From positions 44,583,797 through 44,647,796 of the forward strand of contig CP136061.1 in the NCBI GenBank assembly GCA_032622095.1: 64,000 nucleotides of DNA, read 5' to 3'. The notes under the pieces are model-generated. The model was not told where the DNA came from. It searched no databases and saw only the letters and a list, made by a program, of their open reading frames with translations. Every line of letters begins with the position of its first letter. Positions within the stretch are counted from its first letter, which is position 1. A program made the translations under genes and the position numbers. Positions 24,301 through 37,976 of the stretch are shown piece after piece. The stretch is from Siphonodentalium dalli. Taxonomy: Eukaryota; Mollusca; Scaphopoda; Gadilida; Siphonodentaliidae.

Positions 24301-24489
24301 ATAAATGGAATCGTGATAGCTCTTTATCAGAGACGAGCATTGAACTTTTCTCCCGCCTCACAAAACTTTAAAATTGTTAAAACTTCCTCTTTTGAAAATA
24401 ATCCATCAATATATGACCATCAAAACCTTCTATTAATGGGCTCATGGCTAAAGGATCTAATTATTTTCTGGTATAGAAAACGTACCATT

Positions 24490-24765
24490 GGTCTCGAATC
24501 GGACCATTGATCTCCAAGTACAGAAGGTTGGACGGCGATATTGCGATAGGACATTGACAGTGCGGACTAAATACAGAGCCTTCCGTGCAATGGGACACAT
24601 CTATAATATTAATTGTGGTCGAAGACGGCGCTGGCTCGAGATGTCGAAGTCAATCAACGAACGTCTCCGTTATAATTTCCATGGTGACGAGCTTTTATAA
24701 TTGCCATGGTGATGAGCTATATGTTGTGAATTGTGGCACAATCACATTTATGAGGAATCAAGATA
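24490..24765. repeat. dispersed repeat, copy 2
   Basis: Homologous to 22360-22710, in the same orientation. It includes an extra short duplication, CCATGGTGACGAGCTTTTATAA and CCATGGTGATGAGCTATAT, near 24680-24720. Confidence 0.7.
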
Positions 24766-25754
24766 ACACATATATCATGTACATGCATGTATTTAGGCGA
24801 GATGCGTCATCTCCAGTTTAAACCTTTGATGGAGTCAACATAAACGATTCTGTTCACTTCTATTAGTAATCACAACAACCAGACCCATTGATGCAACATT
24901 TTAAGAGTATAAAGCATGGCGGATTATTTTAGAAACATAAAAAAGCAAGCTTTATAGAGATTTAAAAAAAAAAAAAATTTCGAACCGAAATTCAACAAAC
25001 ACAAAGTCCATATCTAAGAAAACAAATATTGTAATGTGTACTGGACACTGTGAAGAATGATGAACAATAAAACAATATTCAAATTTATCAAGCTATCTTT
25101 GATAAAATTACTAAGATTTAATTGTTTGCAAATGGCATATTTACTTTCTCAACATTGATGGCTGGTAGGTGACAGTTTTAGTGTTAATATTTATGGACAG
25201 TGGTGTGTTGTGAATATCTTGACAAAATAATTGCTGTAGCCCAGAAACTACATCAATTATTGTATTTTTCTTAGTTTTTTCGCCTGTAAGTATATATTTT
25301 TCTAGTTATCCAACTATTTTAGATGGCATTACATCCAAGTGGTTTCGCCCAATAACGGACGTAGCTATAGAGGATCTCCGCTGTGGTGTCTAAATTAGAA
25401 TTTCCAACAGCTCATCCTTGAACCAAGCCCAAATGCCCAAGTCTTGGCATTTCCATTTGCATCCCATGGGGTTTGAATTTCCCATCTGGTACCTCAAGAT
25501 TTCCAACTGTTGGATACTTCCAACTTACACCCCATATAGTTGAATTTAATTTCAACTAATTATTATTCCACATATGAGGTCAAAAGTTTGAATGTATTCG
25601 ACTTTTAGTCTAAACACAACAAGTTACCCACTAAATTATGGTTGGGAAATAAGACAATTTCAAACTATTTTCTGTCTTAAATTTCCAGCCGATGTGTCGT
25701 CGATGAAATTTCCAAGTGTTAATTGAACAAAGTTACCAAAGTTGAGGGTGAGAC
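24766..25754. other. no gene seen; repeat fragment
   Basis: AT-rich. Near 25355-25560 there is a decayed relative of the GGGACGTGGCTA... / TTTCCAACAG family that also forms the large foldback. Confidence 0.45.
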
Positions 25755-27025
25755 ACTCCATGGGTTCGGTCATGTATGCAACACACAAACCCCCACCAAG
25801 GCACCCCTGTCGCTAGGTTCATGGGTTCGGGTCATGTATGCAACACACAAACCCCCACCAAGGCACCCTGTCGCTAGGTCCATGAGTTCGGGTCATGTAT
25901 GCAACACACAAACCCCCCACCAAGGCACCCCTGTCGCTAGGTCCATGGGTTCGGGTCATGTATGCAACACACAACCCCCCACCAAGGCACCCCTGTCGCT
26001 AGGTCCATGGGTTCGGGTCATGTATGCAACACACAAACCCCCACCAAGGCACCCTGTCGCTAGGTCCATGGGTTCGGGTCATGTATGCAACACACAAACC
26101 CCCACCAAGGCACCCTGTCGCTAGGTCCATGGGTTCGGGTCATGTATGCAACACACAAACCCCCACCAAGGCACCCTGTCGCTAGGTCCATGGGTTCGGG
26201 TCATGTATGCAACACACAAACCCCCACCAAGGCACCCTGTCGCTAGGTCCATGGGTTCGGGTCATGTATGCAACACACAAACCCCCACCAAGGCACCCCT
26301 GTCGCTAGGTCCATGGGTTCGGGTCATGTATGCAACACACAAACCCCCACCAAGGCACCCCTGTCGCTAGGTCAATGGGTTCGGGTCATGTATGCAACAC
26401 ACAAACCCCCACACATGCACCTCTGCCACTAGGTCCATGGGTTCGGGTCATGTATGCAACACATAAACCCCACCTATATGCATCCCTGCCGCTAGTTCAA
26501 TCAGTTCGGGCCATGTATGTAACACACAAACACCCACCCATGCACCCCTGCTACTAGGTCCATGAGTTCGGGTCATGTATATGCAACACACAAACCCCAA
26601 CCCATGCACCCCTGCGACTAGGTCCATGGGTTCGGGTCATGTATGCAACACATGTGCAAACCCCCACCAGGCACCTCTGCCGATAGGTCCATGAGTTCGG
26701 GTCATGTATGCAACACACAAACTCCACCTATGCATCCCTGCCGCTAGTTCAATCAGTTCGGGCCATGTATGTAACACACAAACCCCCACCCATGCACCCC
26801 TGCCACTAGGTCCATGAGTTCGGGTCATGTATATGCAACACACAAACCTCAACCCATGCACCCCTGCGGCTAGGTCCATGGGTTCGGGTCATGTATGCAA
26901 CACACAAACCCCTACACATGCACCCCTGCCGCTAGGTCCATGCGTTTGGGTCATGTATGCAACACACAAACCCCCCACCCTGGCACCTCTGTCGCTAGGT
27001 CCATGAGTTCGGGTCATGTATACTC
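25755..27025. repeat. ~62-bp satellite, about 20 copies
   Basis: The unit contains GGGTTCGGGTCATGTATGCA, ACACACAAACCCCCACC and CTGTCGCTAGGTCCAT. Period is 61-63 bp, so indels shift the frame from copy to copy. Copies are close to identical until about 26390, then diverge, with a longer ~300-bp duplication visible around 26460-26580 and 26715-26840. Open frames in it are artefacts. Confidence 0.95.
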
Positions 27026-28320
27026 GTGTGAGACGAATGTTACTCCGTCCCCAAATTCAAATTCAAATTAGTTTATCCTCATTCACATGGTATGACATTA
27101 TAGAGATCAACATACTTATATACATGTAATACACTATACATATAAACGATGTATGGCGTTGATACTGACAATTAAGTACCTGTTTTCTAACGTTTATATA
27201 TCAGGAATGTGATCATATGGAGAAGGTTTGTGCTATCTAAGTTGTTAAACTGTGGATTGGAATGGGTTGTGTTGGGAGCATGCAGTGACGTTCGTTCGCA
27301 TAATTTATGTAGGACTGTCACATTGTTGGAGTTCAAACGGAGACCAAACTGTATGTACTAGTATTTTCAATGAAGCTGGTATGTTTCGGTGCGTAATGAA
27401 CTCCAGTAATTACATCCCATTAAGTGGTGATATTCGCAATCTCTTTTATTCTTGTCAATTTTAACCCATGATCCTGTTTTTACTGGCAAGCGATGGTTTT
27501 TACAGCGATATCTCATTAATTAAAGTACCCCCCACCATGCACAAGATGGTCTTACCCTTACTCAACTCGGTGCCCATGCTTGCATTGTCATAGCGTTTGT
27601 TTCATTTGTGTCTTGAAATTTCTGTTCTAACAATAGTTGGGATTATATCAATGTTGATTAGACGAGGAACAGAATGAATTATCCAGGCATGTTGTCAAGC
27701 TTATCATTCTCACAAGATGGTCATGACAGGTACTCAACTAAGATACCAGGTAGCTCGTGTCTTCGACCCATAGAACATCCACATTTAATTCGGTGTGTAT
27801 AATAGCCCTCGCAGTATTGTCCTATAACCAGTGCTCTCCTGAGGTACCAGGTCGCTGGTGCATGTTCTCGACCCATAACACTTCCACCATTGACGCGGTA
27901 TGTCTTGAATCCCTGGCGAGAGGAATTAATCAAGCGCTAATTAAAAGCCATCCATCCCTGCATGCCATCTTTTTAAGCGTGCACCAAACCTCCTGTAGGT
28001 GGCGATACCTCACCGAGAGTTAAGGTTCGTGGTCTCATCGTTTGCCAGCCTTCTTGATTAACCAACTGGATTGGAGGGGGAGCTGAAAGACAGAAGCTAT
28101 TTCTCAATTAATCTCGCTGGCAACTCATTGTAACGCGAACGAACGGGATCGCAGCGTGGTTCTAATTAAATTGGTATTTGTCGCATATGGATTCATTTCC
28201 TATGGAATACCATCATCTCTACTATCTACTGATTACCTGGGTCCACATCGTATGGAGGACAAGGCCGTTGATGGTTAGGATATTGAACTTTACTTGAGGG
28301 AAGATTCATTATTCTACACC
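27026..28320. other. no confident gene; internal ~90-bp duplication
   Basis: GATACCAGGTAGCTCGTGT..TTCGACCCATAGAACATCCAC near 27742 is repeated as GGTACCAGGTCGCTGGTGC..TCGACCCATAACACTTCCAC near 27842. An 88-codon open frame spans both. I see no domain and do not call a gene. Confidence 0.4.
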
Positions 28321-28582
28321 CCTCATGTTGTATCGAGCTGCGCTGGTGCATTATAGACCATGTGCCCAGATGTGCCAATGTATTCTCAGTATCCCCATAG
28401 GGAACCTCACACATATAAGAGAATGCATTGGCTTACAAGGCTATGGTAAATAATATTAGGCCAATGCATTCTCTCATAAATGCGAGGCGCCCTACGGCAG
28501 ACTTGCATACACATGTATAAGAGAATGCATTGGCACAGGGTTTTCGCAAAATTTCAGGAAGCTCCAGTCATAGAAGGGTTAA
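28321..28582. mobile_element. paired-palindrome MITE, copy F
   Basis: Carries GAGCTGCGCTGGTGCATTA at the left and AGCTCCAGTCATAGAAGGG at the right. The second hairpin, near 28465-28535, has the altered core GCGAGGCGCCCTACGGCAGA; the first is decayed. Confidence 0.7.
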
Positions 28583-28796
28583 TTTAGCTCAACAAGTACG
28601 TGTTTTATAAGCTTGGTCATATCACGAAGACTCAAATGCCTTTTGGTTTATTTAACCCTTTCTATACTAAATGAATTATCCCGAATCAGTCTATGCGGTA
28701 TTATCCCAAATCAGTCTATGCGGTATGGCAATGGTCTATTATTGATTTGGAGGGATGTTAAAGACATATTATGGACTTGTTCGAGTGCGATAAACT

Positions 28797-29135
28797 AAGA
28801 AGTTAGTACTCAGGCGCTATGCCATCTTGGGGATTGTATAATTCTACTAAGATCGCATAAATTTCAAATTAATCGACCGTATATACCACTCAATAGAAAA
28901 CATCGTCTCAACTACGCTCAATTGTAAATATTTACACCTCAATTCGGGACGCAACAATCGGCGATAAACTAACGCAAACGAATTCGCCATCTATAGAGTC
29001 ATTGCATTTAATTAATATATAAGAATGACGGTGTGTGTTGTCAATTTGGATTAATATTCGTAAACAATAATTACTTTGAGCAAGAGTATTCTCCATATCT
29101 ATTTGATCACCATACCGGAGTGTTTCACATCACTT
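28797..29135 (-). mobile_element. 370-bp nonautonomous element, copy 3
   Basis: Reverse orientation: ends CCGGAGTGTTTCACATCACTT, followed by TAA at 29136-29138. Internally CAATTGTAAATATTTACA and GGCGCTATGCCATCTTGG match the other copies. The far end is slightly truncated. Confidence 0.75.
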
Positions 29136-29164
29136 TAAGGTGATAAATAAAAGTGCAGAAGACG

Positions 29165-31035
29165 CCCTATTTATTGAGGGAAATGTTTAGATAATAAGTT
29201 CAATAAATCACCTATGGTCGTTTGTTGAACTTATTATCTGAACATTTCCTGTGGGTAACCACTCATCACTGATGCTTTAGTATAGAAAGGGTTGAACTTA
29301 TTATCTGAATATTTCCTATGGGATAACCACTCATCATTGATACGTTAGTATAGAAAGGTTTAGACTTATAATCTGAACATTTCCTGTGGGATAACCACTC
29401 ATCAATCATGCATGCGTTAGTATAGAAAGTTTTAGACTTATATATAATCTGAACATTTCCTGTGGGATAACTACTCATCGATGATGGGTTAGTATAGAAA
29501 GGTTTAGACTTACATATTATCTGAACGTTTCCTGTGGGATAACCACTCATCAATGATGCGTTAGTATAGAAAGGTTTAGACTTATAATCTGAACATTTCC
29601 CTGTGGGATAACCACTCATCAATGATGGGTTAGTATAGAAAGGTTTAGACTTACATATTATCTGAACATTTCCTATGAGATAACCACTCATCATTGATGC
29701 GTTAGTATAGAAAGGGTTAGACTTAGATATTATTGAACATTTCCTATGGGATAACCACTCATCAATGATGCATTAGTACAGAAATGTTTAGACTTATATT
29801 ATCTGAATATTTGCTATGTGATAACCACTCATCAATGATGCGTTAGTATAGAAAGGTTTAGACTTAGATATTATTGAACATTTCCTATGGGATAACCACT
29901 CATCAATGATGCGTTAGTATAGAAAGGTCAAGACTTATATATTATCTGAACATTTCCTGTGGGATAACCACTCATCAATAATGCGTTAGTATAGAAAGGT
30001 TTAGACTTATATATTAGATGAACATTTCCTGTGGGATAACCACTCATCAATAATGCTTTAGTATAGAAAGGTTTAGACTTATAATCTGAACATTTCCTGT
30101 GGGATAACCACTCATCAATGATGGGTTAGTATAGACAGGTTTAAACTTATATATTATCTGAACATTTCCTGTGGGATAACCACTCATCAATGGTGCGTTA
30201 TATAGTATATAATGGTTAGACAGGTTAGACTTATTTATTATCGAACATTTCCTGTGGGATAATCACTCATCAATGATGCGTTAGTATAGAAAGATTTAGG
30301 CGTATATATTATCTGAACATTTTCTGTGGGATAACCATGCACTCATCAATGATGTATTAGTACAGAAATGTTTAGACTTATATATATTATCTGAATATTT
30401 CCTATGTGATAACCACTCATCAATGATGCGTTAGTATAGAAAGGTTTAGACTTTGATATTAGTGAACATTTCCCATGGGATAACCACTAATCAATGATGC
30501 GTTAGTATAGAGAGGTCTAGACTTATATATATTATCTGAACATTTCCTATGGGATAACCACTCATCAATGATGCTTTGATATAGAAACGTTTAGACTTAT
30601 ATATTATCTGAACATTTCCTGTGGGATAACCACTCATCAATGATGCGTTAGTATAGAAAGGTCAAGACTTATATATTATCTGAACATTTCCTGTGGGATA
30701 ACCACTCATCAATGATGCGTTAGTATAGAAAGGGTTAAACTTATAGAAAGGGTTAGACTTATATATTATCTGAACATTTCATATGGGATAACCACTCATC
30801 AATGATGCGTTAGTATAGAAAGGTTTTGACTTATATATTATCTGAACATTTCCTATGCATGGGATAACCTCTCATCAATGATGCGTTAGTACAGAAAGGT
30901 TTTGACTTATATATTATCTGAACATTTCCTATGGGATAACCGCTCATCAATGATGCGTTAGTATATAAAGGGTTAAACTTATTATCTGAACATTTCCTAT
31001 GGGATAACCATTCATCAATGATGCGTTAGTCTAAA
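29165..31035. repeat. ~72-bp satellite seeded from a hairpin, about 25 copies
   Basis: The unit is CTGAACATTTCCTGTGGGAT, AACCACTCATCAATGATGCG, TTAGTATAGAAAGGTTTAGA plus CTTATATATTAT. The left border at 29180-29245 is an inverted repeat, GGAAATGTTTAGATAATAAG / CTTATTATCTGAACATTTCC. A solitary related segment is at 37405-37500 and a fragment near 28650. Unit length varies by several bases. Confidence 0.95.
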
Positions 31036-31722
31036 CAGGATAAAGAAATAACTCATGTTTTGACTAAGATTATTCAGTTGTAACCTAGAAGGAAGACAAA
31101 CGCGCGCTATAGCAAATATGTCTTCAAACTGCTCGGCTTAAATTCATAACCTTAATCGAAGCACGAGTTATTTCTTATGATTTAATCGGTTAGTTCGTTG
31201 GGAAACCACCACAAATAGAAGGTATAGATGTAAAACATGCGAAAAACTCGAATAAAACTACACATACATGTAAAGTTGAACCCGATCACGTGGTCAATCA
31301 AACCTCTAATTGTCGATTCATCAATACAGTGACGTCTTCAATTCATCGTTTTTGATAGGTGAGTGGTCCAGTGCTCTTCACGCGTATTCACTATATGATG
31401 TTATATTTCGGCTGAATAGTAAACTGTAAACAGTATATATAGCTTTCATTTCATGTCTTTGCACAATTAATGTCGACACGAGCTCTAATGATTTCTATAG
31501 GTATACTTGTGCACAGAGGGTTAGCAGTACGTTATATATTGGCAGGACAATCCTACATGGGGGAATTCTGATGCAACATCGAAATTACCTTTTAAATTGT
31601 AGGAAGTATCAACTATGTTTTATATAAATGGCTAAATATGTGACAAGCAATGGTCTTATTGCATTCCGTGCATTGACAACTAGCGATTAAATTACTGAGT
31701 GTTATCGTCGTTTAACCTCTTG
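31036..31722. other. no gene seen
   Basis: Unique AT-rich spacer between two satellites. No gene, RNA or repeat recognised. Confidence 0.45.
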
Positions 31723-34700
31723 GCTGCTATACGTCAATACTGGGTGCGGACGTAAACTGTCATGCCGTGCATGTGCTATATACGTCAGTACTGAGTACGG
31801 ACGTAAACTGTCATGCTGTGTGCTATACGTCCGGACTGGGTACGGACGTAAACTGTCATGCTGTGTGCTATACGTCAATACTGGGTGCGGACGTAAACTG
31901 TCATGCTGTGTGCTATACGTCAGTACTGGGTACGGACGTAAACTGTCATGATATGTGCTATACGTCAATACTGGGTACGGACATAAACTGTCATGATATG
32001 TACTATACGTCAATACTGGGTACGGACATAAACTTTCATGATGTGTGTTGTACGTCAGTACTGGGTACGGACGTAAACTGTCATGCTGTGTGCTATACGT
32101 CAGTACTGAGTACGGATGTAAACTGTCATGCTGTGTGCTGTACATCAGTACTGAGTACGGACGTAAACTGCCATGCTATGTGATATACGTCAGCACTGGG
32201 TACGGACGTAAACTGTCATGATATGTGCTATACGTCAGTACTGGGTACGGACATAAACTGTCATGATGTGTGCTATACGTCAGTACTGGATACGGACGTA
32301 AACTGTCATGCTGTGTGCTATACGTCAGTACTGAGTATGGACGTAAACTGTCATGATGTATGCTATACGCCAGTACTGAGTACGAACGTAAACTGTCATG
32401 GTCTGTGATATACATCAGTACTGGATACGGACGTAAACTATCATGAGGTGTGCTATACGTCAGTACTGGATACGGACGTAAACTATCATGAGGTGTGCTA
32501 TACGTCAGTACTGAGTATGGACGTAAACTGTCATGAGGTGTGCTATACGTCAGTACTGAGTATGGACGTAAACTGTCATGGTCTGTGATATACATCAGTA
32601 CTGAGTACGGACGTAAACTGTCATGATGTGTGCTATACGTCAGTATTCGGTACGAACGTAAACTGTCATGTTGTGTGCTATACGTCAGTACTCAGTACGG
32701 ACGTAAACTGTCATGTTGTGTGATATACGTCAGTACTGAGTACGGACGTAAACTGTCATGTTGTGTGCTATACGTCAGTACTGAGTACGGACGTAAACTG
32801 TCATTCTGTGTGCTATACGTCAGTACTGGATACGGACGTAAACTGTCATGCTGTGTGCTATACGTCAGTACTGGATACGGACGTAAACTATCATGAGGTG
32901 TGCTATACGTCAGTACTGAGTATGGACGTAAACTGTCATGGTCTGTGATATACATCAGTACTGAGTACGGACGTAAACTGTCATGATGTGTGCTATACGT
33001 CAGTACTGGATACGGACGTAAACTATCATGAGGTGTGCTATACGTCAGTACTGAGTATGGACGTAAACTGTCATGGTCTGTGATATACATCAGTACTGAG
33101 TACGGACGTAAACTGTCATGATGTGTGCTATACGTCAGTATTCGGTACGAACGTAAACTGTCATGTTGTGTGCTATACGTCAGTACTCAGTACGGACGTA
33201 AACTGTCATGTTGTGTGATATACGTCAGTACTGAGTACGGACGTAAACTGTCATGTTGTGTGCTATACGTCAGTACTGAGTACGGACGTAAACTGTCATT
33301 CTGTGTGCTATACGTCAGTACTGGATACGGACGTAAACTGTCATGCTGTGTGCTATACGTCAGTACTGGATACGGACGTAAACTGTCATGCTGTGTGCTA
33401 TACGTCAGTACTGAGTATGGACGTAAACTGTCATGATGTATGCTATACGCCAGTACTGAGTACGAACGTAAACTGTCATGGTCTGTGATATACATCAGTA
33501 CTGGATACGGACGTAAACTATCATGATGTGTGCTATACGTCAGTACTGGATACGGACGTAAACTATCATGAGGTGTGCTATACGTCAGTACTGAGTATGG
33601 ACGTAAATTGTCATGCTGTGTGATATACGCCAGTACTGAGTACGAACGTAAACTGTCATGGTCTGTGATATACATCAGTACTGAGTACGGACGTAAACTG
33701 TCATGATGTGTGCTGTACAGCAGTACTGGATACGGACGTAAACTGTCATGATGTGCGCTATACGTCAGTATTCGGTACGAACGTAAACTGTCATGTTGTG
33801 TGCTATACGTCAGTACTCAGTACGGACATAAACTGTCATGTTGTGTGATATACGTCAGTACTGAGTACGGACGTAAACTGTCATGCTGTGTGCTATACGT
33901 CAGTACTGGATACGGACGTAAACTGTCATGCTGTGTGCTATACGTCAGTACTGAGTATGGACGTAAACTGTCATGATGTATGCTATACGCCAGTACTGAG
34001 TACGAACGTAAACTGTCATGGTCTGTGATATACATCAGTACTGGATACGGACGTAAACTATCATGAGGTGTGCTATACGTCAGTACTGGATACGGACGTA
34101 AACTATCATGAGGTGTGCTATACGTCAGTACTGAGTATGGACGTAAATTGTCATGCTGTGTGATATACGCCAGTACTGAGTACGAACGTAAACTGTCATG
34201 ATGTGTGCTGTACAGCAGTACTGGATACGGACGTAAACTGTCATGATGTGCGCTATACGTCAGTATTCGGTACGAACGTAAACTGTCATGTTGTGTGCTA
34301 TACGTCAGTACTCAGTACGGACGTAAACTGTCATGTTGTGTGCTATACGTCAGTACTGAGTACGAACGTAAACTGTCATATTGTGTGCTATACGTCAGTA
34401 CTCAGTACGGACGTAAACTGTCATGTTGTGTGCTATACGTCAGTACTCAGTACGGACGTAAACTGTCATGTTGTGTGATATACGTCAGTACTGAGTGCGG
34501 ACGTGAACTGTCATGATGTGTGCTATACGTCAGTACTGAGTACGGACGTAAACTATCATGATGTGTGCTATACGTCAGTACTGAGTACGGACGTAAACTG
34601 TCATGTTGTGTGCTATACGTCAGTACTCAGTACGGACGTAAACTGTCATGTTGTGTGCTATACGTCAGTACTGAGTGCGGACGTAAACTGTCATGATGTG

Positions 34701-36200
34701 TGCTATACGTCAGTACTGAGTACGGACGTAAACTATCATGATGTGTGCTATACGTCAGTACTGAGTGCGGACGTAAACTGTCATGATGTGTGCTATACGT
34801 CAGTACTGAGTGCGGACGTAAACTGTCATGTTGTGTGCTATACGTCAGTACTGAGTGCGGACGTAAACTATCATGATGTGTGCTATACGTCAGTACTGAG
34901 TACGGACGTAAACTGTCATGATGTGTGCTATACGTCAGTACTGAGTACGGACGTAAACTGTCATGATGTGTGCTATACGTCAGTACTCAGTGCGGACGTA
35001 AACTATCATGATGTGTGCTATACGTCAGTACTGAGTACGGACGTAAACTGTCATGATGTGTGCTATACGTCAGTACTGAGTACGGACGTAAACTGTCATG
35101 ATGTGTGCTATACGTCAGTACTGAGTACGGACGTAAACTGTCATGATGTGTGCTATACGTCAGTACTGAGTACGGACGTAAACTGTCATGATGTGTGCTA
35201 TACGTCAGTACTGAGTACGGACGTAAACTGTCATGATGTGTGCTATACGTCAGTACTCAGTGCGGACGTAAACTATCATGATGTGTGCTATACGTCAGTA
35301 CTGAGTACGGACGTAAACTGTCATGATGTGTGCTATACGTCAGTACTCAGTGCGGACGTAAACTATCATGATGTGTGCTATACGTCAGTACTGAGTACGG
35401 ACGTAAACTGTCATGATGTGTGCTATACGTCAGTACTCAGTGCGGACGTAAACTTCCATGCTGTGTGCTATACGTCAGTACTGGGTACGGACGTAAACTG
35501 TCATGCTGTGTGCTATACGTCAGTTCTGAGTACGAACGTAAACTGTCATGCTGTGTGCTATACGTCAGTACTCAGTACGGACGTTAACTATCAGGGTGTG
35601 TGCTATACGTCAGTACTGATTGCGGACGTAAACTGTCATGCTGTGTGCTATACGTCAGTACTCAGTACGGGCGTAAACTGTAATGCTGTGTGCTATACGT
35701 CAGTACTCAGTATGGACGTAAACTATCATGATGTGTGCTATACGTCAGTACTGAGTACGGACGTAAACTATCATGATGTGTGCTATACGTCAGTACTCAG
35801 TACGGACATAAACTGTCATTCTGTGTTCTATACGTCAGTACTCAGTACGGGCGTAAACTGTAATGCTGTGTGCTATACGTCAGTACTCAGTACGGACGTT
35901 AACTTTCATGATGTGTGCTATACGTCAGTACTGAGTACGGACGTAAACTGTCATGATGTGTGCTATACATCAGTAATGGATACGGACGTAAACTGTCATG
36001 ATGTGCGCTATACGTCAGTACTGAGTACGGACGTAAACTGTCATGATGTGTGCTATACGTCAGTACTGATTACGGACGTAAACTGTCATGTTGTGTGCTC
36101 TGCGTCAGTACTGATTACGGACGTAAACTGTCATGCTGTGTGATATACGTCAGTACTGAGTACGGACGTAAACTATCATGCTGTGTGCTATTCGTCAGTT
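31723..36200. repeat. 45-bp satellite, about 99 copies
   Basis: The unit is TGCTATACGTCAGTACTGAG, TACGGACGTAAACTGTCATG, ATGTG. It is exactly 45 bp with almost no indels, so three reading frames stay open over long distances. One gives a 546-codon frame (34503-36143) of the 15-residue unit CYTSVLSTDVNCHDV. A marker variant CAGTATTCGGTACGAACG recurs at 32641, 33136, 33766 and 34261, showing 495- and 630-bp higher-order duplication. I interpret it as non-coding. Confidence 0.95.
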
Positions 36201-37174
36201 ACAGGATTGTGAATGATAATAGACTTTAACGGAGTGAGCTTTAGGGTTTTTCTGATATTTCTATTATATTTTTCAATTGAAAAATCTCATATCGTCAACG
36301 GCCCAGCACATGGCGTCATGGCGTCATTTGGCAGTGAAGATGTTATGACGTAATGTCATATCACGGCATTGTCAGTAATTTTGTACATGTATGGGCGGAG
36401 GAAACCAAACTGAGCGTTCACTCCACTGGAAAGTCACTACACTGCACATTGGAACCACCGACCCCGACAAGCAACTAACGAACTTACCAGATACACTTAC
36501 AATGTAGCTTAAACCTTGTGCTAATCTTTAGTAGTGTTTTTCCACTGACTCAAAGTGCACCATTTTATGGAAGTTGTGCCCCCTTGCGCTCCTGATCAGA
36601 CCATGCAGTATTCAAAAAGTAAAACAGTATAGTGTATTGCTTAGTCATGAATTAACATGAAACAGTCAAAACAAATAACATTCCGTCTGAGGTTGAACAC
36701 GACACACGGAAATATCAGGGATTGCCACTAGTGCATATCTCGTGACCTTTAGCTGGACATAATTACAATATCCCATTTTTCATCCAGCGTAAGCATTTGC
36801 TATATATTTTTTTCGGTTTCGCAAAAAGGATAAAACTAACACCATTGTAACTTTCGAGGTATCGAGTGCCACTTTTACATGTCCCATGACCTCATTACTT
36901 CACCATGTCGAAAATTATCACATTTTTCATTTTGTACGATCAAAATTGTGATTTTAAGATAGGCGATTTAAGTCAGACTGAATACTGAGAACAGCCAATA
37001 CAGGTTGTCTGACCGCAAACAGCTGGCGCGAAGATCCCCCTAAACCTCTATAGTATATACGCGCGATTTCATTGGCTACTGGCGATAAGCGCAGATCGGT
37101 CAATCCGTAAGTACAGTTAGGTTTCTTGCGTGCTCTCATCGTGAATAATTCGAACAGATACTACACGCACGGGT
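36201..37174. other. no gene seen
   Basis: AT-rich sequence. Some 61-codon frames exist but none has a recognisable domain. Confidence 0.4.
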
Positions 37175-37239
37175 CCCCTGGGGCGACAACCGTATCATGA
37201 GTACCATCCGTACTCATGGTGGGGTTGTCGCACCAGGGG
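37175..37239. repeat. palindrome with 7-nt loop
   Basis: The left arm starting CCCCTGGGGCGACAACC and the right arm ending GGTTGTCGCACCAGGGG pair over about 29 nt, around ATGAGTA / TACTCAT and a CCATCCG loop. A few mismatches. Confidence 0.8.
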
Positions 37240-37905
37240 AGGCATGTGACTGCACGTGGGCGATAAGCGACAATGATAGTAAGCATTACAAAAGAGGAGC
37301 TTTCTTTTGGGGGGACACTTTGCAGCCAATAGCTGGTCTGACCAGAGGCACGGATAACAACTATAGGCAAGGGGCACACCTTCCATAAAATGGTGCGTTT
37401 TGATCCTTTCTATATTAAATACTCATTGACGAGTAGTTCCCATATGAAATGTTCCGATAGTAAGTTCAATAGGTCGTTTGCTAAACTTGTTATCTGAAAA
37501 TTTCTCTGGAATAAATAGGACTGCTGAGCACTGTACTTTTATTAGCTGCCGTCTGCTTCCTTTTTACATGAACTCCAGATGATTATTCTGAACCCGAGGC
37601 CGGCATTTCGGTGTATACTTTTATAACTGAGTAGGAAAATCAATTTAGTATCGAAACGTCAGAGGTAAACACTGATACAACAGATGCTACCCACGCGGGG
37701 CGTGAATCACGAGTTTCGTGAATTAGGCATGCATCTCCGGATCCCCATACCAAATCGCGGTCGGGGTGACAGTATGAGTCTCATTGTATTGGGGTACTGG
37801 TGTAGATATTCTCCGGACATCTGGCACGAACAGCACACGTGCAGTGGAAATGAAAACACTGGACTGGTTTCGAGATAATTAGTGCCGTCCACAGGACTTG
37901 CCCCA

Positions 37906-37976
37906 AGCACCCACTCATCACAGAGGACTCGTGGCCGATCCCAGCACCCACTCATCACAGAGGACTCGTGGCCGAT
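37906..37976. repeat. perfect 34-bp direct duplication
   Basis: AGCACCCACTCATCACAGAG plus GACTCGTGGCCGAT is present at 37906-37939 and again at 37943-37976, 37 bp apart. Confidence 0.95.

Noticed and set aside
25723-26124. 133-codon frame with CNTQTPTKAP repeats
   Set aside because: Translation of the ~62-bp satellite. Frame changes with unit indels show no coding constraint.
34503-36143. 546-codon open reading frame of 15-residue repeats
   Set aside because: It is the phase-neutral translation of the 45-bp satellite. Comparable frames are open on both strands, so openness is explained by unit length and the lack of indels.
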